Part shown: positions 48,988-56,747 of the stretch, in pieces | Numbering within the stretch: the stretch's first letter is position 1 | Layout: each line of letters begins with the position of its first letter | Assembly: GCF_016592155.1 (NCBI RefSeq) | Contig: NZ_AP024237.1 | Coordinates: 372,001-436,000, forward strand | DNA from: Mycobacterium heckeshornense | Lineage (GTDB): Bacteria; Actinomycetota; Actinomycetes; Mycobacteriales; Mycobacteriaceae | Length of the DNA: 64,000 bases | Direction of reading: 5' to 3' | The notes under the pieces: generated by a model | Database searches by the model: none | Told to the model about the DNA's origin: nothing | What the model saw: only the letters and a program-made list of their open reading frames with translations | Made by a program: the position numbers and the translations under genes

Positions 48988-50953
48988 CCGAAGTTCCCCC
49001 CTTCTGAGAGGGGGCTGATTTCCTTTCTGCTTTGTGAGCAGGTGTTTCAGTGTTCATGTGCCGGCAAGGCGTAATCATGTATTCGCAAGACTTGTTCGGC
49101 GTGTCATTTTCTAAATTCGCTACTCTCGTACTGCTGTTGTGCTAGAAAGTAATCATGTACGTGACGCGGGTGCCCAACCGTGGATCACCGCCGGCGGTGC
49201 TGTTGCGCGAAAGTTACCGCGAGAACGGCAAGGTGAAAACCCGCACGCTGGCCAACCTGTCGCGCTGGCCCGAGCACAAGGTGGACAAACTGCAGCGCGC
49301 GCTCAAGGGCCTGCCGGGGACGGGCGATCTGGCCGGGGCGTTTGACATCACCCGCAGCCTGCCGCACGGGCATGTGGCCGCGGTGTTGGGCACCGCCGCC
49401 AAGCTGGGCATGGCCGAGCTGATCGACCCCGCCCCGTCGCGTAACCGGGACTTGGTGTGCGCCATGCTGGCCGCGTCGGTGATCGAGCCGGGCTCCAAGC
49501 TGGCGATGGCGCGCGGGCTGCGCATCGAGACCGCCACCAGCACCCTGGGTGCGGTGCTGGGCGTGGCGGGTGCCGATGAGGATGACCTGTATGACGCGAT
49601 GGACTGGGTGGTCGAGCGCCAGGATGCCATCGAAAACTCGTTGGCCGCACGGCATCTGGCCAACGGAACCCTGGTGCTCTATGACGTGTCCTCGGCGGCG
49701 TTCGAGGGCCACACCTGCCCGTTAGGGAAAATCGGGCATGCCCGCGACGGGGTCAAAGGCCGGTTGCAGATCGTCTACGGGCTGCTGTGCTCACCAGCCG
49801 GGGTGCCGATCGCCATTGAGGTGTTCGACGGCAACACCGCCGACCCGAAAACCCTGGGCGCCCAGATCACCAAGCTCAAGACCCGGTTCGGGCTGACCAC
49901 CATCGCCCTGGTGGGGGATCGGGGCATGCTCACCAGCGCGCGCATCCGCGACGAGCTGCACCCGGCGCAGTTGGATTGGATCAGCGCGCTGCGCGCCCCG
50001 CAGATCAAGGCATTGGTCGACGACGGGGCGCTGCAGCTGTCGCTGTTCGACGAGCAGAACCTGTTCGAGATCACCCACCCCGACTACCCCGGCGAGCGGC
50101 TGGTGTGCTGCCACAACCCCGCCCTGGCTGATGAGCGTGCCCGCAAACGCGGCGAGCTGCTGGCGGCCACCGAACACGAACTACAGACCATCGCCGAGGC
50201 CACCCGCCGCGCCAAACGACCACTACGCGGGCGGGACAAGATCGCGCTGCGGGTGGGCAAGGTGCGCAACAAGTTCAAGATGGCCAAGCATTTTGACCTG
50301 CAAATCACCGACGAAGCGTTCAGTTTCTCCCGCAACCAGGACGCCATCGCCGCCGAGGCCGCCCTCGACGGCATCTACGTGCTCCGCACCAGCCTGCCCG
50401 ACCAGACACTGCAGCGCGACGAGGTCGTGCTGCGCTACAAGGACCTCGCCGACGTCGAACGGTTCTTCCGCACCCTCAACACCGAACTGGACGTGCGACC
50501 CATCCGGCACCGCCTCGCCGATCGGGTGCGCGCGCACATGCTCCTACGGATGCTGTCCTACTACATCAGCTGGCACATGAAACAAGCCCTCGCACCAATC
50601 CTTTTCCAGGACAACGACAAACCCGCCGCCGCCGCCAAACGTGCCGACCCCGTCGCTCCCGCCCAACGCTCCGATCAAGCGCTGGCCAAGGCAGCGCGCA
50701 AACGCACCGAAAACGACTACCCGGTGCACAGCTTCACCAGCCTGCTCGCCGACCTGGCCACCATCTGCGCCAACCACATCCAGCCCACCGACGACCTGCC
50801 GGCATTCACCAAGATCACCAACCCCACCCCACTACAGCGGCGAGCCTTCGAACTACTCGGCGTCTCACACCGCCACGGACTCGCGTAGTCAGCACACCAA
50901 CACAAAACCCCAGCTCAACCCACTAAACCGCTCCACACCAGGGGGAACTTCGG
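48988..50953 (+). mobile_element. IS1634/IS1549-type insertion sequence
   Basis: A complete 1,966-base element. Its ends are a 13-base perfect inverted repeat, CCGAAGTTCCCCC (48988-49000, and the reverse complement at 50941-50953), flanked by a direct repeat TTTAGC(C). It encodes one transposase (49155-50888). It has split a D,D-carboxypeptidase gene between its SxxK/SxN region and the KTG box. Perfect ends and target duplication indicate a recent insertion. Confidence 0.92.
49155..50888 (+). CDS. DDE transposase, IS1634/IS1549 family
   Basis: A 577-aa transposase, full length for the family. N-terminal region MYVTRVPNRGSPPAVLLRESY. The catalytic triad is visible as Asp in LVLYDVSSAAFEG, Asp in ALVGDRGML and Glu in DLADVERFFRTLN with the downstream Arg/Lys. 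It cuts and rejoins the element at its inverted repeats. The ATG at 49155 follows a region of about 170 bases inside the left end. No passenger gene is present. The frame is intact, so the element may still be mobile. Confidence 0.93.
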   Translation: MYVTRVPNRGSPPAVLLRESYRENGKVKTRTLANLSRWPEHKVDKLQRALKGLPGTGDLAGAFDITRSLPHGHVAAVLGTAAKLGMAELIDPAPSRNRDLVCAMLAASVIEPGSKLAMARGLRIETATSTLGAVLGVAGADEDDLYDAMDWVVERQDAIENSLAARHLANGTLVLYDVSSAAFEGHTCPLGKIGHARDGVKGRLQIVYGLLCSPAGVPIAIEVFDGNTADPKTLGAQITKLKTRFGLTTIALVGDRGMLTSARIRDELHPAQLDWISALRAPQIKALVDDGALQLSLFDEQNLFEITHPDYPGERLVCCHNPALADERARKRGELLAATEHELQTIAEATRRAKRPLRGRDKIALRVGKVRNKFKMAKHFDLQITDEAFSFSRNQDAIAAEAALDGIYVLRTSLPDQTLQRDEVVLRYKDLADVERFFRTLNTELDVRPIRHRLADRVRAHMLLRMLSYYISWHMKQALAPILFQDNDKPAAAAKRADPVAPAQRSDQALAKAARKRTENDYPVHSFTSLLADLATICANHIQPTDDLPAFTKITNPTPLQRRAFELLGVSHRHGLA

Positions 50954-50959
50954 TTTAGC
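50941..50959. repeat. Right inverted repeat and target duplication of the IS
   Basis: GGGGGAACTTCGG (50941-50953) is the reverse complement of the left IS end. It is followed directly by TTTAGC (50954-50959), the second copy of the target site. Confidence 0.88.
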
Positions 50960-52348
50960 CGGACTGTTGCCGCCGACCGGTGCTATTGTGCCCGTTTCAC
51001 CCAACACCGGCTGTGCGGCGACGAATGCCGGCCCCCACGGCTGGCCGGCCGCCCACTTGACCCAGTTGGTCATCTGCCGAGGGGTCGAGGATGCCGGGTA
51101 GGCGCCCTCCCCGTCGGTCAGTACGACGGCGTCCGAGGGCAACCCGGCCTTGTCCACGGTGGTCCGGATGGTTCGCAATCCGTCGGTGCAATCGGTCGAT
51201 CCGGATTTGGTTGCCAGCAGGCACAGCATCGCGTTGGCTCCGGTGTTGTAGCTGGTTCGCAAGATCATCGAGCCGAACGCCCGCAGCGGCGGAGATCGCA
51301 GTGCTGCCAATCGGCGACGAGCAGAATAACTATTGGGTGCCGGCAGCCAGTGCTGGTTATTCGGGCCGATTACCGGAGCGCGCACTGTAATTCCTGCGCG
51401 GCCTAGCGCTTCAACAAATAAAGTGCGAGCCCAGGTGTCGGCATCAGCTACCCGGTAGATCGTGAGCTGCGACTTGCCTTGCGGGATCAGCCCGCTGACC
51501 ACGATGTTGTGCGGGTTGGCCGGGTCCGTGGTCACTTCGATGCTCGACTGATTACCGGGCTTGACCGTCGACACCCTCGACTGCACGGTGAACGCCGCTG
51601 TGGGCGGCGAAGTTCGGACGGTGGCCGGCTGTCCGACAGCACCCGGCGACACCTCGATGTCGAGCAGGTTGTCGTTGACGAAGATTGGCGGAACCGCGCC
51701 GTCGTGTCCCTGCGCTGACCGCCAGATCCGGGTGTCCACGATGACGTCGCCGTCGATGGTTTTCACACCTTTCGTCGCAATTTGGCGGGCCAGGTCGTCG
51801 AGCCCGGCCAGTGGATCGTCGTTGACCTTGCGGGCGTTGGGAGCGATATCGGCGTAGACGTGATCGATACTGGTGGCGTCGAACGCGTCGTCGACGCGGT
51901 CGTGCATCGCGCCCCGACCTCCCAAGGCGAGATCACCGGACGCGACCAGGATGGCGTCGCCGTGCAGCACGCCGTCTACTACCGGCGCGGTGGCATACAC
52001 CGGTGTGGTCAGCCGGGTGCTGGGCCCCATCGTGTCGTACAGCGTGCCGATCGTGAATTCCTTTGCGGTCGAACCGGTGAGCACCATCTCGTCGGGCCGC
52101 TGGCTCAGCAGGACTTCACCCGAGTCGCGATCGGCGACGTAGTAGAGCCACCGCGCGTTCGCATATGCCGGTTTCGCCATGATTCTCCGTGCGGTCACAG
52201 GGAGCTCCGCAGTTGCCCGGTTGCCGGTGTTTTCGGCGCTGCATGCGACGAGGCCAGCCGTCAGCGTGGCAGCGGCGATTAGCCGAACTACGCCACGCGA
52301 AGGTCGTCGATGATAGCGCCGGTTACCGGTCTGGACGAGGTCGATCAT
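50954..52348 (-). pseudogene. PBP4-type D-alanyl-D-alanine carboxypeptidase, 5' fragment
   Basis: Starts at ATG 52348 (MIDLVQTGNRRYHRR), with signal segment and lipobox LTAGLVACS. SxxK is in LTGSTAKEFTIG and an SYN/TGAN box is in TSYNTGANAMLC. It reads to NSPAK and enters the IS. Joined with 48748-48981 it makes an uninterrupted 542-aa lipoprotein ending after the KTG box. As it stands the catalytic KTG is lost and the protein runs into a stop inside the IS at about 50915. A paralogue (dacB, 34511-35890) remains intact. Confidence 0.9.
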
Positions 52349-52376
52349 GTTGCTGCTCAAACACTTAGAATGAACA

Positions 52377-52414
52377 CCAGCCCAGCAGGCTGGCATGTGG
52401 GCCTGCTGGGCTGG
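52377..52414 (-). terminator. Strong hairpin between DUF4189 gene and the disrupted carboxypeptidase
   Basis: A perfect 14-base-pair stem, CCAGCCCAGCAGGC (52377-52390) with GCCTGCTGGGCTGG (52401-52414), around a ten-base loop. It lies about 80 bases past the DUF4189 stop on the same strand and before the next gene's start. There is no long T-tract, so it may be a terminator of the mycobacterial tail-poor type or an RNA-processing structure. Confidence 0.6.
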
Positions 52415-52494
52415 GCAACCGTTCACGTCTGGCTAACAGGCTGGGCAGCCGGATTGCCGCGAGATAGCTGAGGAAGCCGCGGCTGGCAGCGCTA

Positions 52495-52980
52495 TCACTC
52501 GCCTTCCGGGGTGCTACTGGTAGTTGTCGGCGTACTTGTTGCCGTTGTCGGGGTGCTGCTTGTGGTGGTAGGGGTGCTAGTTGCGCCGGCGGGCGGGTTG
52601 TTGCATGCCGAGCGCAGCACTGTGCTGCCCGGACTCTGGCGCGTTGCGTTTTGTTCGGCCTCCTGCTGCGTGGCGCCGCTGTCTCCGAAATACTGGTTCC
52701 CGTTTTGGACGACCGCGCCGCAGTCGGGGTACTTGAAGGTGATCAGCACGTTGCAGACGGGGTTATTTTCCTGGCAGTCTGAGCTCGCAGCCATGTTAGC
52801 CTGGTACTCATTCGGTTTATTCGTCGCTACACCAATGGACTTGCCGTCCGGCGAGACGGCAATTGCGCCCCATTCCTCCTGGGCGTAGGCGGCAGGGGCA
52901 ACGGCGGCGGTCAGCACCGATACTGCCGCGGCACCGGACACGGCGATCGCAGTGCGGGTGCTAAGACTGGTCAATGTCAT
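52495..52980 (-). CDS. Secreted DUF4189 protein with Thr/Ser/Pro repeat tail
   Basis: A 161-aa secreted protein. A Sec signal peptide (TAIAVSGAAAVSVLTAAVAPAAYA, cleavage after AYA) is followed by a DUF4189 domain (EEWGAIAVSPDGKSIGVATN) with four or more cysteines likely forming disulfides. The C-terminal tail consists of tandem TSTPTTTSSTP units, low-complexity and potentially O-mannosylated. A strong ATG is at 52980. The function of the family is unknown. Solitary gene flanked by gaps. Confidence 0.82.
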   Translation of the reverse strand: MTLTSLSTRTAIAVSGAAAVSVLTAAVAPAAYAQEEWGAIAVSPDGKSIGVATNKPNEYQANMAASSDCQENNPVCNVLITFKYPDCGAVVQNGNQYFGDSGATQQEAEQNATRQSPGSTVLRSACNNPPAGATSTPTTTSSTPTTATSTPTTTSSTPEGE

Positions 52981-53369
52981 TGAGAGTCCTTCCAGGCCGG
53001 TACTCGGGTTGGGTCAGATTGGTAGAGGTTGAGCAGTTGATCGTCGGAGCTGGTCAGACTGGAGCATGGAAATGGCGCAATCGCTCCGCGTAGCCTTGGC
53101 CTGCCCTGAGCCGCGGTACGTGGATACCCCCTTTCAGTTCAGAAATCGTACTCAAACAAGCGAGGCTAACTCGACCGCTTTGCGCTGGCGGGGTTTTCGC
53201 CAAAATGGCGTGCCGGTTTTGCCTAAACCGGATGCTGTCCAGCACATCTGCTCGATCGGCAAAGACCACTCCTGGGTCCGGGCTCCACGCTACTGGTGCG
53301 TAACTTCTGTGGCGCAGTGCTGCCGTGCCAGGGGTGGTTGCAGGCAGTTCCCAGCCATCTGCCCAGGTT
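52981..53369. other. Gap of about 390 bases without a clear gene
   Basis: It contains the presumed DUF4189 promoter at its left end and a small hairpin, CCGGTTT/AAACCGG (53213-53231). Several short open frames exist but none has a family or site. Composition is slightly AT-richer than the flanks (AAATCGTACTCAAACAAGCG), which might reflect decayed sequence. Confidence 0.45.
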
Positions 53370-54374
53370 TCATGGCGTGACCAGAATCTTGCAGTGCCGT
53401 TCGGGGTCGGTCAGGTCGTTGAATGCCGCTCCGACGCCCTCGAGACCGACCTCCCCGGTGATGACCGGGGCGACATCGATTTGACCTTCGGCGATTGCGC
53501 ATAGCGATTCTGCAAATTCATTTGGGTTGTAGGCAAGTACGAACTGGATGTTGATCTCTTTGGCGATGGCGAAGAATGGGTGCACGGTGTCGGGCTGCAT
53601 GCAGACCCCGGCGACCACGATGCGGCTGCCCGCCGGTGTCCGCCGCATGACGTCGTCGATGATGCCGGGTACCCCCACAGCCTCGAACACCACCTTGGGC
53701 CTGACCGTGTCGAACGGCGAGCCCTGCGCAGGGTCGAGCGTCTGATGGGCGCCCATCGTGGCAGCGAGTTCTCGGCGCTTAATTGAAAAGTCCGACGCCA
53801 CAATTGTCTCCACGCCACGAACCCGCAGAGCCGCAATGATCGCGATGCCGATCGGACCGCAGCCGAGCACCAGTGCCGTCTCGTCTCGCTGGATCGTGGA
53901 TTTGTTGACCGCATGCAGCCCGACCGCCATGGGCTCGGTCAGCGCCGCATGCCTGGGATCCAATCCGTTGGGCACCGCCAACAGCAGCGGTGCCGAAAGC
54001 AGCATCCGTTCGGCGTAGCCGCCGATTGTTCTGTCGGTGAAGCCGATCGGTACGATGCCCTCGGCCGAAAGCAGCACCGGCGTCGAGGTGACCAGTGTTC
54101 CCGGTGGATGAGTGTCGGTGTCAGGACCGGCTTCGATCACCTCCGCACTGAATTCGTGGCCCATGATGACGTCGCGATTGCGGTCAGCGCCCACGCTGGC
54201 ACCCATTTGTTCGCTCAAAGCCAGCATCTCGTCGCGGTGGGCGGCGAAATGCAGGTCTGAGCCGCAGATTCCACACGAGCGCACTGCGACCAGCACCTGG
54301 CCCGGCCCAGGTACCGGTTCGGGCACGTCGTCGCGGTAGACCACGCGCCCCTCGCGTAGAACCGCGGCGCGCAT
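53370..54374 (-). CDS. Zinc-dependent medium-chain alcohol dehydrogenase
   Basis: A 334-aa MDR protein. The catalytic-zinc Cys is in CGICGSDLHF (about residues 34-43), the His/Glu in GHEFSAEV (about 72-79), and the NAD(P) Rossmann loop is LGCGPIGIAIIA (near 170). The structural-zinc cysteine cluster is missing, as in several MDR branches. The ATG at 54374 shares a base with the stop of the flavin monooxygenase gene upstream (TGATG), so the two are cotranslated. The substrate is unknown. This gene is not in the equivalent place in M. tuberculosis. Confidence 0.9.
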   Translation of the reverse strand: MRAAVLREGRVVYRDDVPEPVPGPGQVLVAVRSCGICGSDLHFAAHRDEMLALSEQMGASVGADRNRDVIMGHEFSAEVIEAGPDTDTHPPGTLVTSTPVLLSAEGIVPIGFTDRTIGGYAERMLLSAPLLLAVPNGLDPRHAALTEPMAVGLHAVNKSTIQRDETALVLGCGPIGIAIIAALRVRGVETIVASDFSIKRRELAATMGAHQTLDPAQGSPFDTVRPKVVFEAVGVPGIIDDVMRRTPAGSRIVVAGVCMQPDTVHPFFAIAKEINIQFVLAYNPNEFAESLCAIAEGQIDVAPVITGEVGLEGVGAAFNDLTDPERHCKILVTP

Positions 54375-55567
54375 CAGTTCTGCTCGCTTTCCAGCTTGAG
54401 CTCGTCGGTGTGCTCGCTGATGGCTTTGACCACCGCCTCACCGGCGCGTCCCAGCAGCTGGTCCCGCATCCCGCGGGCCCACTCATGAGACGCCCGTGGC
54501 GCGGCCAGTTGGCCTTTGAAGTGGGGAATCACCTTGCGGGCAAACAATTCGTAGCTGCGGTAGGTCGCTTCCGGTGCGGCCCAATCGTGGCCCAGCATCA
54601 AGAAAGTTCCAAAACCGCCGGACCGGTCGAGCAGATCTTGAATATAGGCGATCGCGTCCTCCGGTGTGCCGATGCAACAATTACCTTTGGCTGCATAGTC
54701 TTCGACAAACTCTCGCGGGGACTGGGCGCCCTCGACAAGGTTGGCCAGCGGCACGAACCCGGCGGCCCCGAAGTACTTGGCGAAGTCTTGCAGGCCATAG
54801 GTACAGTCGTCTATCGCCTGGTCGCGGCTGTCAGCAAGATGCATGATTCCCAGCACCCGCCAGCCCGCGCGGTCCGGTTCGTCGCGTCCGGCTTTGCCGG
54901 CCTGGTCGCAGACCACCTCCCAGGCGTTTTCCAGCGCCGCGTAGCCCCCGGGCACCGACATCGACAGCGACAGCAGCGACGTTCCCAGCTGGCCGGCCAG
55001 CCGTGGTCCGGACGGGGAAATCATTGCAGCAGTGGCGATTTCTGGATAAGGCCACGAGTAGGGGCGGATGTGCAGCTGCGCGTCGCGCAGCGTGAACCAG
55101 TCGCTGTGACGGTTGATGCGCTCGCCGGGCTCGGCGCGAAACAGGGCCAGAATCGCCTCGAGAGACTCCTGCATCATCCGGCGCTGCTCGACCGGGTCGA
55201 TGCCCATCATGTAGGCGTCCGAGGGCAACGCTCCGGGACCGGTGCCGAACATCACCCGGCCGCGGGTCAAATGATCCAGCAGCACCCAGCGGTCGGCCAC
55301 CATCAACGGATGGTGGTAGGGCAGCGACACCACTCCGGTGCCTAGCCGGATGTGTTTGGTCCGCTCGGCTGCAGCCGCGATGAACACTTCGGGACAGCTG
55401 ATCAGTTCGTAGCCGCCGGAGTGGTGTTCGCCGAACCATGCTTCGTCGAACCCCAGACGGTCGAGTGCGACAACGCGTTCCATGTCGTATTCCAGTGCCA
55501 CCGTGGGTGATTGGCCGGTCGGGTGAAACGGGGTGATGAAGACGCCGAAGCGCAATGGCTGGTTCAT
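54374..55567 (-). CDS. LLM-class flavin-dependent monooxygenase (Rv3618-like)
   Basis: A 397-aa bacterial-luciferase-like TIM-barrel enzyme. MNQPLRFGVFITPFHP, DEAWFGEHHSGGYELISCPEVFIAAAAERT and RLGTGVVSLPYHHPL are diagnostic for the family, which uses FMN or F420. It is equivalent to Rv3618 (395 aa) and adjacent to ephA in both genomes. ATG 55567 overlaps the ephA stop (ATGA), so ephA, this enzyme and the alcohol dehydrogenase form one operon, perhaps a pathway oxidising and hydrating a lipid or xenobiotic; that link is inference. Confidence 0.91.
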   Translation of the reverse strand: MNQPLRFGVFITPFHPTGQSPTVALEYDMERVVALDRLGFDEAWFGEHHSGGYELISCPEVFIAAAAERTKHIRLGTGVVSLPYHHPLMVADRWVLLDHLTRGRVMFGTGPGALPSDAYMMGIDPVEQRRMMQESLEAILALFRAEPGERINRHSDWFTLRDAQLHIRPYSWPYPEIATAAMISPSGPRLAGQLGTSLLSLSMSVPGGYAALENAWEVVCDQAGKAGRDEPDRAGWRVLGIMHLADSRDQAIDDCTYGLQDFAKYFGAAGFVPLANLVEGAQSPREFVEDYAAKGNCCIGTPEDAIAYIQDLLDRSGGFGTFLMLGHDWAAPEATYRSYELFARKVIPHFKGQLAAPRASHEWARGMRDQLLGRAGEAVVKAISEHTDELKLESEQN

Positions 55568-56532
55568 CGCAACTCCAATCCGTTCAGGAAGGCCAACAAA
55601 GTGGCGTTGACCTCACCGGGGCGCTCCTGTTGCAGCCAGTGCCCGGCGCCGTCGATCACCACTTCGCGGTACGGTCCGGTCACGACCTCGGTGGCGCGGT
55701 CGCGGCGCATGAAGCTCAGTACCGGGTCGTCCGCGCCGGCGATGAACAGCGCGGGCACCCTGATGGTGGGACTCACAGCATGCGCCATGATCTCCCAGTT
55801 CCGGTCGAGGTTGCGGTACCAGTTCAGCCCACCGGTGAACCCGGTTCGGGTGAACTCGGCGATGTAGTGGTCGAGGTCGTCGGCGCTGATCCAGTCGGGG
55901 AGGCCGTCGGGCTCGGGCAACCGGTCGACGAAGCCCTCCGGCCCCGGCCGGGCCATCCGCAGCGCGGCGGCCGGGTCGCTGCCGCCGGGCAGGCCGCCCA
56001 TCATCCGCCGGATCGTCTTGGCCGGGTCGGCGCCCAGTTCGGCGTCGGCGACTCCCGGCTTTTGGAAATACAGCATGTAGAAGAACTTCTCACCGAACAG
56101 CTTGCGGAGCGCCTGGGTGGGCGGCACCTGGGCACGCGGCACCGGCGGCACGCTCAACCCGACCACCGCCGCGACGCGATCAGGGTGCAGCTGCGCCGAA
56201 CCCCATGCCACCGGGGCGCCCCAGTCGTGACCGACGAAAACTGCCCGCTCGGCGCCGGCGTCGTCGAGCAGACCGACGATGTCGGTGGTCAGCTCCCGAA
56301 TGTCATAGGCCTCGACGGCTTCTGGACGAGACGACCCGCCGTAGCCGCGCTGGTCGGGGGCCAGCACGTGATAGCCGGCCTCCGCGAGCGCTGGAATCTG
56401 GTGTCGCCACGAGTAGGCCAGCTCCGGGAAACCGTGCGCCAGCACCACCACCGGCGCGCCACGGTCCCCGGCCTCGACCACTCGCAGCCGTACGCCGTTG
56501 GTATCAACTAACCGCTCGGTCGATGCGTGCAC
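55564..56532 (-). CDS. ephA: Epoxide hydrolase EphA
   Basis: A 322-aa alpha/beta hydrolase with the exact length of M. tuberculosis EphA. The oxyanion region is HGFPELAYSWRHQ, the nucleophile Asp is in VGHDWGAPVAW (about residue 104), the epoxide-binding tyrosines lie in the cap domain (YFQKPGVADAEL, GLNWYRN), and the catalytic His is in DGAGHWLQQE. It opens epoxides to diols. GTG 56532 gives VHASTERLVDTNGVRLRVVEAG. The longer frame upstream is unconserved. The gene is divergent from ftsH with a 215-base gap. Confidence 0.94.
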   Translation of the reverse strand: MHASTERLVDTNGVRLRVVEAGDRGAPVVVLAHGFPELAYSWRHQIPALAEAGYHVLAPDQRGYGGSSRPEAVEAYDIRELTTDIVGLLDDAGAERAVFVGHDWGAPVAWGSAQLHPDRVAAVVGLSVPPVPRAQVPPTQALRKLFGEKFFYMLYFQKPGVADAELGADPAKTIRRMMGGLPGGSDPAAALRMARPGPEGFVDRLPEPDGLPDWISADDLDHYIAEFTRTGFTGGLNWYRNLDRNWEIMAHAVSPTIRVPALFIAGADDPVLSFMRRDRATEVVTGPYREVVIDGAGHWLQQERPGEVNATLLAFLNGLELR

Positions 56533-56747
56533 GGTCTCACCAAAGCACAACGGCAACCGGCTGAGAAGGGGGCGTCGTTCCGGGCGACCGGCGGGAACCA
56601 CCACCCGTCGCACGCTCGTTGCATTAGACGGCGCCGACGCGGGCCGTAGGGGGCCCGCTGACGAGCCGGGCAATTAGACGTAGCGGTAACCTGAACTTTC
56701 CAGCTGCGCGTATCGGGAAGGACCTGGCCGAGCACGGCCGATGCTTG

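Noticed and set aside
53213..53231. CCGGTTT/AAACCGG hairpin as a terminator
   Set aside because: Seven-pair stem without a T-tract and not at the 3' end of an evident gene.
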